Below, piece after piece: positions 30,873-42,700 of a stretch of 64,000 nucleotides of DNA. This stretch comes from Notospermus geniculatus (Eukaryota; Nemertea; Pilidiophora; Heteronemertea; Lineidae), in assembly GCA_002633025.1 (NCBI GenBank), contig NMRB01001147.1:137257-201256 (forward strand), read 5' to 3'. The stretch's first letter is position 1; each line of letters opens with the position of its first letter. A program made the translations under genes and the position numbers. The notes beneath the pieces are model-generated. The model had not been told where the DNA came from. It saw only the letters and a program-made list of their open reading frames with translations, and searched no databases.

Positions 30873-31799
30873 TTTCTAGTGGAGATCCCAGAAGTGAAAG
30901 AAAAAATGTACCGGGTACCGATACTACAATGTATCAATTGATCTGCCAATCAGGTACATGTATGACTGAACCCCTGGACTTCTGGATTGCTTCCAACTGC
31001 CAAAGTTTGTTTTCATGTCCTGGTACATGTAAGTCTGGCACCCTTCCTTTCATTTCCTGGCCCCTTTCCAAACCTGCTAAAAAATCTCATTGACTGTGGT
31101 TTATTTTCGTCGGATTTTCCAGCCGACCACGTGGATTGTCTGGCTAAACTTATTTGGGCCCGTGCCAAAAGGACGTGATACTGGAGATTCCCATACAAAT
31201 TGTTTTTATTTATGAAGGGGAAATAAAAATTGATTACGGAGGCCGGGTTTGATTCGAGTATGGCGTATCGCTTCACAGGTGTTTTATGTGACTGTGAACG
31301 AGCTGAAGCATCTTTAGACATCTGTTGGATAGTTACGACATAAGTTGGACCATTTGTTGCCCAAATTTCTCAGTTGAATCAGGGTGCGCAGCACTTTGAA
31401 ATCATCAATCTTAAAGGGATCCTAGTCAGCTAGCTTTTGGGCTCATCTCCTGCGGTCACTTCAACACAGGTGGCGCTATCAGCAGACAACCAACTGATTT
31501 CATGCTTTTGGCTTGAATGTTGATGTTTACTTGTACATGTCAGAGTAGATTCTCATGCCAACCGATCGATGTAATTAGCACATCAAAATGCCTTATGAGG
31601 ATCAGACTAGGCCTATTGGGTTGATCCCCTTAAAAAACCCAGAAAAGCCAATGGACTGGCCTTGCCTTTCTTGTGGTCTCCTCCATATCCATTTAGGAAT
31701 TTTTCTGAGGCCTTGTGAGACAAGCTCTGATAAAAAATCTTTAATATTTTCGTCAGAAGCTTCATGACAATCAGATCAACTGTTTTCCAAAGAGAAGGC

Positions 31800-31985
31800 G
31801 AGCACAAAAATCGACACACAATATAATAACAATAAAAGTCAATTTCCAGAATATTTAGCAAATTTTCGACCCCAAGTCTTTTCTAGAGTTTCAGATTGTA
31901 AAGTTCCAGCCTGTAGAAGACCCCGGTTGGGGTCGAAAATTTGCTAAATATTCTGGAAATTGACTTTATATATATTATTAGATCA
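31800..31985. mobile_element. Hammerhead-like repeat, family F (inverted pair, copy 3)
   Basis: A 40-nt right arm (TTGGGGTCGAAAATTTGC through TGGAAATTGACTTT) has a perfect inverted partner on the left at about 31836-31875. In the right arm TTCCAG (31904-31909) pairs with CTGGAA (31953-31958) around the hairpin GACCCCGGTTGGGGTC, giving a three-way junction with CTGTAGA and GAAA at the core. Confidence 0.65.
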
Positions 31986-32619
31986 ACTGTTTTGGTGGAA
32001 AGTCTGCATAATTCGTGAATTCCTGGCCCCTATCAACCCCATTCATGGTACAATTCTAATAAATCAATGTGGTTTCCTCGTATTGACCTTCTCCCACACA
32101 GTGCAGTCGTCCCATGATTTGGTCGTCTGCCAACGAAACAGGGGATTCCCCTTTCAGACTACGCGTCTGTTTTCTGTTCTACGTTTTGTTTTCTGTCGTG
32201 TAAAACAGGAGTGGTCTTGAATGAAAAAAAGGGGATCAGGTTGATTCATATGTATAAAGAGGGATGAACATGTACAGTATAGTTGTAAAGTCTCTACCCA
32301 AGANAATTTTACCTGGAGGCGAGGTTCAACCGGAAATGGCTAGGGAATAATACCGCTAGGGCGCTGTGCATTTTTGAGTTGTGAAATCGGTGTATTCATG
32401 TACCGGTACAAGAAAAGGCATGAGTTTCATTCCTTGTCTGTATTATATATATATAGGGGGGTAGGACCCCCGTAATTAGCGGTACAAGCTCCTGTGCCCT
32501 CCCCCCCCCAGAAGTGCAAATCTTCCCCCCCCCTCTTAAACCAATTTGGTGCCAGATCTCGATATAAAAGCAGGCACATTTAGTTTAGTGGCATCATGCA
32601 GAAAATGCTCTGTCACAGG

Positions 32620-33438
32620 NNNNNNNNNNNNNNNNNNNNNNNNNNNNNNNNNNNNNNNNNNNNNNNNNNNNNNNNNNNNNNNNNNNNNNNNNNNNNNNNN
32701 NNNNNNNNNNNNNNNNNNNNNNNNNNNNNNNNNNNNNNNNNNNNNNNNNNNNNNNNNNNNNNNNNNNNNNNNNNNNNNNNNNNNNNNNNNNNNNNNNNNN
32801 NNNNNNNNNNNNNNNNNNNNNNNNNNNNNNNNNNNNNNNNNNNNNNNNNNNNNNNNNNNNNNNNNNNNNNNNNNNNNNNNNNNNNNNNNNNNNNNNNNNN
32901 NNNNNNNNNNNNNNNNNNNNNNNNNNNNNNNNNNNNNNNNNNNNNNNNNNNNNNNNNNNNNNNNNNNNNNNNNNNNNNNNNNNNNNNNNNNNNNNNNNNN
33001 NNNNNNNNNNNNNNNNNNNNNNNNNNNNNNNNNNNNNNNNNNNNNNNNNNNNNNNNNNNNNNNNNNNNNNNNNNNNNNNNNNNNNNNNNNNNNNNNNNNN
33101 NNNNNNNNNNNNNNNNNNNNNNNNNNNNNNNNNNNNNNNNNNNNNNNNNNNNNNNNNNNNNNNNNNNNNNNNNNNNNNNNNNNNNNNNNNNNNNNNNNNN
33201 NNNNNNNNNNNNNNNNNNNNNNNNNNNNNNNNNNNNNNNNNNNNNNNNNNNNNNNNNNNNNNNNNNNNNNNNNNNNNNNNNNNNNNNNNNNNNNNNNNNN
33301 NNNNNNNNNNNNNNNNNNNNNNNNNNNNNNNNNNNNNNNNNNNNNNNNNNNNNNNNNNNNNNNNNNNNNNNNNNNNNNNNNNNNNNNNNNNNNNNNNNNN
33401 NNNNNNNNNNNNNNNNNNNNNNNNNNNNNNNNNNNNNN
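32620..33438. other. Assembly gap (819 N)
   Basis: Run of N in intergenic DNA upstream of the kinase gene. The CATTTATTTCGGATGG-type sequence to its right and the C-rich tract to its left show no gene. Confidence 0.99.
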
Positions 33439-34618
33439 CTAGGCTGCCGTAGGTAGCCTAGCGGTAGCCATTTATTTCGGATGGAGGGATGCATCCCTCT
33501 GTTCCGAAACAAACGTTCTTTGATAATTCTTTCAGCTGGCACTCTTCTACATTCCGGATCCACATTTCAGCTGGAGAAGGGGGATCATGTAGGCCTAAAC
33601 CTGCATCTCCACTCCAGAATTGTCAACTCCTAAGAGTACGTTTTCCCCCTTGCATCGCTCGCCCAGAAAGCTCTGGGTCAGTTTCTTTCTCTAAAATATG
33701 CATTCTGTCAATTTCGTACCTTTCTACCATCAAATTATGTTAATAGAAAATCACCAGACATTATTTCGAGGAAATGCTCTTCCAGGTATTGGAGGTGAAG
33801 GTCGTGGCCATATCATACAGTGGTGGAATATTTTCATCAGGATTTTTAGTTCGTGAAAACATGAGTGATAAATGAACTTAAATAAAAATGGCCTCATACA
33901 TGTAGAAAAATTCCACCCTTTGAACGGCTGGAATATTCCACTGGTTTCATTCGTTGATGATAGAAGCCATTTGTTTTCATGATGCTTCAAAATATTCACC
34001 TGGATTGTCAAAAATTTTTATCATCTTTCCTCGCGTGTTATATCAATGTTATCAATGAAAAGTCTCTATTGATGATGTAAGTCAATGATTTTCAGATAAG
34101 TGTTGTATCAGATGAATACTTGATTCATTTGGCAAATTGCCTTTAGTCCGGTGCCGGTAGCAAAAGGGGAAGTTGTGAATGTGTTTCCTGACAGTGAACA
34201 CGAGGCCTGCATGTGGGTTAGAAAAATGTACAGCTTGGAATGGTCTTTGGGAAGTCAGTCTGGGTTATTGTTAGGCTGGATTTCGGAGGGAGCAGACGTG
34301 TTTTTGTTTTGATCTTAGTATTGATCTTAGTATTAGTAGTTTTGATCTTATCTATTTCTTATGGAACGGAGAGATTTGTGCGAATGTCTCTGGCTACCAT
34401 TAGCATGGTATTATTTGCTGGTTGTTGCTGTTATTTCCCGAATTTTTCGTGCTTCTTATGGTTTAAAGTTAGGCCTGTGAGTTTGGATTTGATTTCCATA
34501 TAGGCCTTTGATTTTGTCGAACTGGTTTTGAGGGTGAACAGGAGAAATAGGCCTATACGGTAGTATTTCATCACCATTCTGCATTCAGAATTTTGGCTTG
34601 GCTTTCAACTAGACATTT

Positions 34619-34914
34619 TTGACCCTCCACCACAAAACCAGTCTGAAGTCGCTCTGACTCTGAGGTTGGCAGGTTGGGCCTGAGTTATCTGTCAATTTCA
34701 CTGTTGTGAAATCTGAGTGATTCTATTTCTTTCTTTATCTCCTGGGGTCGTATGCATGTAAAATTTCCCTTAAACTAATGTTCCAAACAAAAGGTAAGGG
34801 AAATATTACACTAAGATGTTTTATGCATACATGTACGGCCCCTTATGTCATATCTCAGTATGTTTAGGCTCATTTTCTGTGCGACTTCCAACTGGTTTTG
34901 TGGTGGAGGGTCAC
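34619..34914. mobile_element. Family T element with a nested hairpin
   Basis: Ends TTGACCCTCCACCACAAAAC and the inverted GTTTTGTGGTGGAGGGTC enclose GAAGTCGC and GGTTGGCAGGTTGGGCC blocks shared with 18335-18543. A family C hairpin (34744-34842) has landed inside it. Confidence 0.7.
34744..34842. mobile_element. Hairpin MITE, family C (copy 2, diverged)
   Basis: GGGGTCGTATGCATGTAAAA on the left, complement ending ATGCATACATGTACGGCCCC on the right, and the loop TTCCAAACAAAAGGT. It matches 56261-56372 in layout and loop. Confidence 0.7.
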
Positions 34915-35145
34915 ATTTTCTTAATGAGTGATGCATCTTCCTCTGTTTCTGTATCGCATGGTTGTTGGCATCCATCCTTATCTGATCGATGGTGGTGCCA
35001 TCTGGTCATGTGATGTCAAATCAATACATAGCACAGGCCTGCTTTCTTTGGGCGTGGAGGAAGCTGTGAGGAAGGGCAAATAATTATGAACATGGACCTG
35101 CATTCCAGCAGCCTTAGGCCTACAAAACAAAAAAGGATGAAGCCA

Positions 35146-35505
35146 CAGGGTTATATCTAGGATTTCAGAAGGGCACGGTGCAAACTTTGTGAAAAGGGCA
35201 CTTCAACCTAGAAAAGGGCACTTTTTATTCGCGACATTTCTACTAATGGAATTTGAGAGGCTTGTCAGTTAAAAATGTCTTTATAACTCCAGTCAACAGC
35301 CAATTTAAGGCAGTTTCTAAGGTGATACGACCAAAAGGGACCATGGCAGAGGGTCTGGGAGGTACTAAAACCTAAAAAAAAAAAAAAGTTTTTTTTTTTT
35401 TAGAGGGGCAGAGCGGCGCCCTAGGGGGTTAAAAAAGGGCTCAGCGGCGCCCCCTCTTGGTGGCACGGCGTACCGCCGCTCTAAAATGGCCTAGATATAA
35501 CCCTG
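35146..35505 (+). mobile_element. About 360-bp non-autonomous DNA element, family L (copy 1)
   Basis: Starts CAGGGTTATATCTAGG and ends CCTAGATATAACCCTG (16-bp perfect inverted ends), with AAGCCA directly repeated on both flanks. The second copy, in the opposite orientation, is at 60026-60372. CAGGG ends suggest hAT-like, although hAT normally makes 8-bp duplications. Confidence 0.85.
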
Positions 35506-36359
35506 AAGCCACTTTCACTTTTTCGACATTCAACAACCCTCATCCTTGTTTGGGCAACACCCACTGGGAATTGATGACCCAAATATTTTTTTTGTAGCAT
35601 ATGTCTTCATTTCCATAGGAGTTCGTTGCCAATGGTTACATTGACGTCAATAATTTGGCAAACTTTCAATTGATAACAATGAAAATAATTAAACTGTCCC
35701 GCTCGGAATGCACCTGCTGTGGTTCGTTTCTATTTTTAGAAATTGTCCTGGAGTTAACAATGAATTGAAATAGTTGTGGTCTGCCACATTTTAAGCAGTC
35801 AGTTATAAATAGATTTTTGTTGCTATAAATAGTAACGAGAGTACTATAAATAGCTCATCATCTGTCTAGGTTTTTGTTCCCCTTTTGATGGTCTGCAATT
35901 ATGCATTTGGGATCCTGAGCAGAGTGGTATGACACTCTGGACCATAAGGTGCCTGGTCTATATTTAGACGTGTGTCATGCTTGAACTTGGCCATTGACGT
36001 CACAGATTCTATGCCATTTACATAATAATAGTTCAAGTATTAAAATCAATTTTTTTTGGTCATCTTTTCTCTGGTTTGATGGGCTGATTACTGATGATTA
36101 TTTGCCCGTTCATTCCGAATGTTACCAGGCAGCATGATGGGAGGAGATGGGCCTAGTGTAAAAAAACATCCCCTGCTCCGGGGACCGGATGATCCAGTGA
36201 GTGATGTTGGCAAGATGCTCTCAGTTGGCTGCTGCACATAGGGCCTACTGTGAACCAAGTGCTCGCTCAATTTTAAATTTCTCATCATGAATGTGTCACC
36301 TCATGTGGATATCCCCTCATAAAGTGGAATCTCTCTGCCACCAACACCTTTGAGACTAC

Positions 36360-36562
36360 AGGGCTTAATTTGGGAGGGCAAAGAGTATCACACTCTTCTC
36401 TTCAGAATTTGAAGAGTATTTTCATTCTTCAAAGGAGTATTCCATTAGTAAAGGATTGCAAACAAATATCAAGGAGTATTTCACCCTTTCAGTTCTGGAA
36501 TGGAGGAGTATTTTGAGATTTCAATGAGTATTTAAGCAAATACTCCTCTTATTGTAAGCCCT
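36360..36562. mobile_element. About 200-bp element with repeated GAGTATTT motifs
   Basis: AGGGCTTAATTTG on the left and GTAAGCCCT on the right are short inverted ends. Inside, GAGTATTT or GAGTATTC recurs at least six times, plus the inverted AATACTCCT. It lies 175 bp before the first recognised kinase-gene exon. Confidence 0.5.
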
Positions 36563-36776
36563 CTGACACTGGCAAAGGCAATCCTTACTCAAGAGCTACT
36601 ATCATGATTATGTACCGGTAACTCGGACAGAAATGGCCACTTTTGCCTGACTTTTTGCGTCCATTTTGCAGAGATGTCCATGAAATGCAATTCAACTGCA
36701 CTCTGCTATAATGCCTTCTTCTATTTTCTCTTTTCAGATTGTTAACTGAGAGATTTTTCCCGTTGAACCTGTATTG

Positions 36777-39700
36777 ATGCCGACAACGTGTCCGCAGAAC
36801 GTACCAGTAAGTGCCGCATATCCACCTGACGTCATGACTTGTAAAAGGAGTGACGTTGGAGTCGGTTGCAAAGGAAGTGCATTCAGTGTCGGTTGGAACT
36901 TTGGCCCAGAAAAATTGGGACTAAAAACTGAAATTGACGACTGCAACGTCATTGAAGTTGGAGGAAGTGATGAGGTGGTGATGGTGGACAAATTGATGCT
37001 TAATGTGGAGACTTCAGATAAATGTGCCTTCGATAGTGATGAGGAAAAGTTCGATAATTCCAAGTCTGAAAATGTGGATAAACTGGCCATCAAAGATGTC
37101 ATCGATGACAGTCACTTTGAACACGAGCTTGCTGTGGCTGATGACGTGTGTGAAAAGGACAGTGGAGTGATTGATGGTGGAAGTTCCAAGTTGAAAAGGT
37201 GTCTTCAGAAGTTGATTTTGTGCGCGAAAGAGACCACTATAACGACTGAAGAGGAATCGCACATTCACTCCCCTGACGCTGACTTCAGTGGAGATGTGTG
37301 GAACTCGGGGGCATGTGGGCCATACACAGATTATGGGGATGTTGTAGTTGATGTCAACAAACCTGAGGTAAGTTTCAATGCAGTTGGTTCCCGGCTGACT
37401 TCATTTGGACTTCTGGCCATTCTCCAGGTAGTAAGATGAACTGACATCGACCATGTCTACTGGTTCACACACACTGTCAGTGTCATTGATTTTCAAGACA
37501 AAGTCATTTTCAGCAAAAAAATTTGTTTGACTGACATCAGCAAGTCTAAGCAATGCTGCGAAACATCTGGTGTGTTCAAATGGTTTTCTACACTCTGCAT
37601 TGTGTTCACCAGTCTGAACTACAGTGGAACCTCCCTTAACGGACACCTCTGCCAGGAGGACACCTCTCTAATCAGGACACCAATGTTCAGTCCCAAACTG
37701 GTCATTTCTATTCATTTCAACCTCTATAATCAGGACACCTCTCACTTAAGGACAGCATTTGTCAGTCCCGAAGGTGTCCTTAATAGAGAGGTTCGACTGT
37801 ACATGTGTCTTTCAGGGAACTGCTGGACCATTGGTACGGCATTGTCTAGTTTTTGATGAAGTTCAACTAAAGAAGAGCTGCCGACCAGAGAAATCGCCGG
37901 TTTTCAACTTCCATCTATCCATCATTTTCATAATCTTGGTGATCAGGAGTGACAGCTTTGATAAAAGCGACACAAGAGCTGTTGCCTTGAACTATGGTAA
38001 GTCACTTGGAAACAGGAGAAAACTTGTTCACTCAATGGGCAATATGTGAATAAAAACTATAGTAAATATGCTATAACCGGTACTTCATTTTGGCTGTACA
38101 AATACATTGGAGTGCCGTGTACAAAACTTTAGTAAAAGCATCTGTACTAGGCTTATTTCATACCACTCATTGTCACGAGCAGGGCCCGGTTGCACGAAAC
38201 TCACGACAGCGCTATCTTGATGTTAGCGCTATCTTCATGTTAGATGACGTAAAAATCCATTGTTCTTTTACGTCATTTAACATCAAGTTAGCGCTAACAC
38301 CATGATAGCGCTGTCGTGAGTTTCGTGCAACCGGGCCCAGAAGATTACTATGACACGTATCTTGAAAAGTTTGATTCTACAGGCTTTAGATTGCTAACTG
38401 ACATGACTGATGGAATGGGAGACATTACTGCCATTAGAGCCACCACCAGTCAGCGGTCCTGGAACATCATAGAATTTGACGTCAGAAAGAAGAAATCCAC
38501 GTCATAGTCATGACTCATCCCTAATGACGCGGACACCATGGCTTACGTCTGTGATGTCAAATTGTGTGATGTTGTATGACCACTAACAGGCAGCCTCTAA
38601 AACGGCAGTTAAGTCTCCCATTACCCTTGCTAATTCACTTGTGTTGACAACTGAAATATTTTTGCATGGATCATTGCAGCTATCTTCCTGATCTTCCTTG
38701 ACGGACTAGCCCCCAAACGATGTGGTCTTCATGGCGATCAGAAGACGGCGCATGGGAGAAGTTCTGATTCTGGTGCTGAACATGGAAGGCCAGCTCGGGC
38801 CGATAACAGCGGTGCTCAGGTGCATATCCAAATATCCCTCAACTCGGAGAATTATCAATCTAGGTTTCCATCACCAAGTTCCATCACTGCTAATCAGATA
38901 TTTTCAATGCCACTTTAACAGCCAAACTTTCTAGGATCAGGTACAAATGGTTGCGGGGCCAAAAATTTTACATTCTGAACTAGCAAAAATTGCTACACGT
39001 ATTTAATAAACCTGGGGCCCTCACGAAGACTTTGCATGCACCCAACTTTGGCTTCACATGCCCTGTTGTTCACTGACTGAATTACAATAGATTTGCATGG
39101 ATGCAGTTGCGTATAATACAAAATGCATTGCAAGCTACATTTTTAAACAGGGTGGTAAAAATTTGAACAGGGTGGTAAAATGACCTCTGAATTTTGAACA
39201 GGGTGGTGCCGCCCTGTGAAACTGGCCTGGCTAGAACACTGGGTTTCATGAATATGGCCTCTGATCAATTGAGTCACAGGTATGGATATGACCTTATGGG
39301 GGCAGGGCATCCTCATATTTTGCCACAGTTTGTTAATGTCAGTTACGACATTCTGCAGGGAACAGTTCCACCCATTGTTGGTGGCGGTGATGGTTCAGGC
39401 GGTGGAGATCAAGGTGGTGATGGCGACGGCAATAAGGGTCCATCGGAACCGCAACCAAATGATCAGGTAAGTCGACTAACTTATTTTCTCTCATACAAAT
39501 TTTCATTACGTTCTTTCTTTCATTAATTTCCCTATCTCACCATTTTCATTTTCTTTTTCCTCAGATTGCTGACGTCCCGGAGTCTGGTCTAAGACATGGT
39601 GACTTTGAGGATGTCAGCCAAGATATACANCCTTTTCACAGGGATTCCAATAATCCCTGAAAAAATGTAAATGTGACCCTCCATTTGAGGGGAGGGATGG

Positions 39701-42700
39701 TTGGGTGTTATCACAATATACAAGTTTGGTTGTTGGATAGAAATCTTGGTTTCATCCTTTAAAAGCAAGGCCATCTATTCTTAGTCTGTGGCAAATTGCC
39801 CAATTGCCTTTTGGACTTTTGACAAGTTATTGGGGCTCTGCTCTAAAACACAAAAATAGTCATTTTAATTTTTTCCCGCCCACCCACACATGTTTTGGAT
39901 TGGGAGTTTCATAATCCAACAAATAAAAAAAGTGTGGGCTAAGTGGCATTTTCCGAAGGGTACATGTATGTATTAAAAACTCACGAAATACTACTTGAGT
40001 CACTGCAATATGATGTTCTATAGACAATAGTTTTTTGTTCATGCACTCTTGTTTGACATGTTTGAGACTGAAAAGGGCCTGGAAAACCCTTCTAAAAGAA
40101 GGCATCAAATATTTGTGAGCTAAATTTCATGCATGACATATTGAAATAAATGAAAATTCTTCCCGTTTTCAACATACACCATATGGAATGCTGTACACAT
40201 GCTTATCATGTCCGTATTCAAAGTCTTCATTATAAAAAGTGCATGAAACCCCATTATCCTGCTGGCTATGAACAAAAAAATTATCGCCATGGAAAAAGTG
40301 GGGGTGCCTGGGTTTTAAAGTCAAGGAAATCTTGTGACTGGTTTATTAAAACAGAGAAATTGGCTCTCTGTGATGAAACTCCATTCTTTTTCCTGAAATT
40401 GTCTCTGTGGCAATATGTCAACTGGAAAATGCACCAGGAAAGTTCCTTTCCCCTTTTTATCTACGCTGGTTTGGTTGATAGGGTCCTGTGTTTTTTCTAG
40501 GTGTTGGCTGATGGAGCAGGGAGTGCAAAAATTCTTGCTGAGATGGACAAGTGCCTCAACTGTTGCTGTCTGCACGATGAGGGACGGTGTCCCTCCATGT
40601 TCTGCAACAGACTGGTGTCTTCTATCCGGCATTTCCAAGAGAAGTTTGGCTGTTGCAGCTGTTCAATCTGTCAGCTGGTGGAAGTGTTGGTTACTTTCCA
40701 TTTGAAGATGGGAGCAGATGACAAAACGGTGAGTGCAGGAGATGTGGGTGAGGTCCTAATTCCTGCGATTTCTGTGTCCTTGGTTGTAACAGGCCTGATA
40801 AAATGCCGCGGAATTTGAGGAGGGTAAAACTGCATTGAACCCCTTGCAGCTACTATGGCACGGCTTAACCCGCCGGCCATGGAGGATTTCCTTAATGGCC
40901 TAGTGGTTAGCGCGTTGGCCTCGGCACTAGAAGTTAAGCAACGCTGAGTGCAATCAGTACATGGATGGGGTGACCGGCACGCGTACAGTACAAATATTGC
41001 TAGGTGTAGGGAGGAAATGAAAAAGTATGCATAAGATTGCAGCCCTCAAAGTGGTGGTCATAAGACTTAACAAATGTAGAACAGCAAGTGTTTTTCCCCA
41101 ACTGTCTTCTGGAGAATATTGTTGAGAAAGCTGCATTTTGATAACAGGGCCATGTTTCTGGGACAGGAATTTCCCAGACCAAAGGTTCCCTATGGGAAGG
41201 TTCCGGACTAAATGTTCCTTGACAAAATGTTCCCAGACTTGGTTCCCTGGTTCATGAACAAAATGTTCCTCCTCTCATTTCAGACTGTTACAGTTACCGG
41301 CGAAGATATCGTAGCGTTCGTCCGTGAATGGTTTCCCCTCTATGCGGTCCATGATGTTGAGGCATCTGATGAGCATGCTAGGGCTAAGCCTGACTATCGT
41401 GGGAAGAACAAGGCCTCAAAGTTCGCCGATGAAGCATCCGATCCTTCGCAGCTAGTTGCAAGGTTCGATATCCCAGAGAACAACGTTGCCATCAGTGGCT
41501 TTGTTGCGGATGGATTTGCTGGTGAAGGGCACGCACCACCGATTGGAGGAGCCCCTGGAGAGGAAGTTGCTCTGACGAGCTCGTCGTCCAGCACCGGTGA
41601 TGCTGTGTCGCAAGATGTGGAACAAGAGAGCGACTTGGCTGGAGCAAGCTCCGATTTGGACACAGTCGCAAGCAATTTGGGAGCAATCAGTATCGATAGC
41701 AATGCAGCAGGCTCATTGCCGACAAGACAAGTGGCGGGTGCCTTTATGCAACCAACAGCGATGACGTCAGATTCGAGATACCTGCTGAATAATTTCTACG
41801 AAGACGAAATTCCACGTCCAGCACCACAAGTCCTGACACCAAGAAAACAAAAATTGAGTCTCCCTGCTTTTGTGAACAGGAAGGAAAGAAGAGTTGTTCC
41901 AGTCAGGGCAGGCCATGTTGGAATCGGTGGGCCGCGCGAACTTGAACGGGCGTGTGACAGATGGGAGTTACTGAGAGACACCGAATACAGAGCGTGGCGT
42001 CAGGAAGTCCAGAGGGAGGCTGAGGGTGTATTCCTGGACGGTGAATCCGTGGAGGAACATGCGATTGCAGTGGATGGCCATTATGATGAGAACATCCACT
42101 GGACTACACTCGAAATGGTGGGCGAAGGATGTTTCGGCAAAGTCTACACCTGTCAGGACGAGATAACAAGGGCTCTGTTCTGCATCAAGATGGTATGTTT
42201 GTGCTCCTTTATCACGCACTGTCTCCTCATGCGATGCGCAACGTTAAAACTTTTTGGTTGTTCATCATTTTGACGGGTGCCTTCTTGGAAACTTGTGGAT
42301 GAACATACACTTAGCTGGTAGGCAAATTTGTCTCTTGCAACCAATCACTTGGAGCCTGATAGCCTGTGGTTATCACGTCCGCTTAGCAAGCGGCAGGTCC
42401 TGGGTTCGAATCCAGCCCGGGGCATATGGGATTTCATTCCCGGCTCTTCAGTCCGTTGCATGGGACAGTAAGCTGTGGTGCCTTGTACACTGTGTCTTTG
42501 CAAGGGCAAGTAAGAGACCCCATCCAAATGAGGAACATGAGTAGCTTGTGATGGCCTCCGTACTTACATGTACCAGGGCCAATAGTGCTATAGCGTCGGC
42601 CCTGACGGAAAAATCAAATACAAATACAGATACATGTTTTGGTTTGTCTTCCAGATGAGTGTGCCAAATGATTTTGCATCAAGTCATTGAGTTCCATAAA

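Larger units (their letters stand above)
24790..36737. other. Large intergenic region between divergent KAT2 and MAP3K14-like genes
   Basis: KAT2 (-) and the kinase gene (+) diverge from this 12-kb region, so both promoters and any 5' UTR exons should be here. No coding exon was recognised; the 130-codon frame at 27981-28373 shows no domain. It contains foldback elements, hammerhead-like repeats, an N gap and a stretch of ordinary AT-rich DNA at 28800-30400 in which nothing was seen. Confidence 0.55.

Noticed and set aside
32613-33563. Long open frames across 32546-33563
   Set aside because: They exist only because the N run is read as open; no coding signal on either side.
38316-38507. 63-codon frame in the kinase intron as an exon
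   Set aside because: Starts inside the family I palindrome and has no convincing acceptor; the neighbouring 37816 and 38680 exons join in phase without it.
41394-41702. Open frames antisense to the large kinase exon
   Set aside because: Shadows of the coding exon at 41284-42192, which has consistent splice sites and homology.
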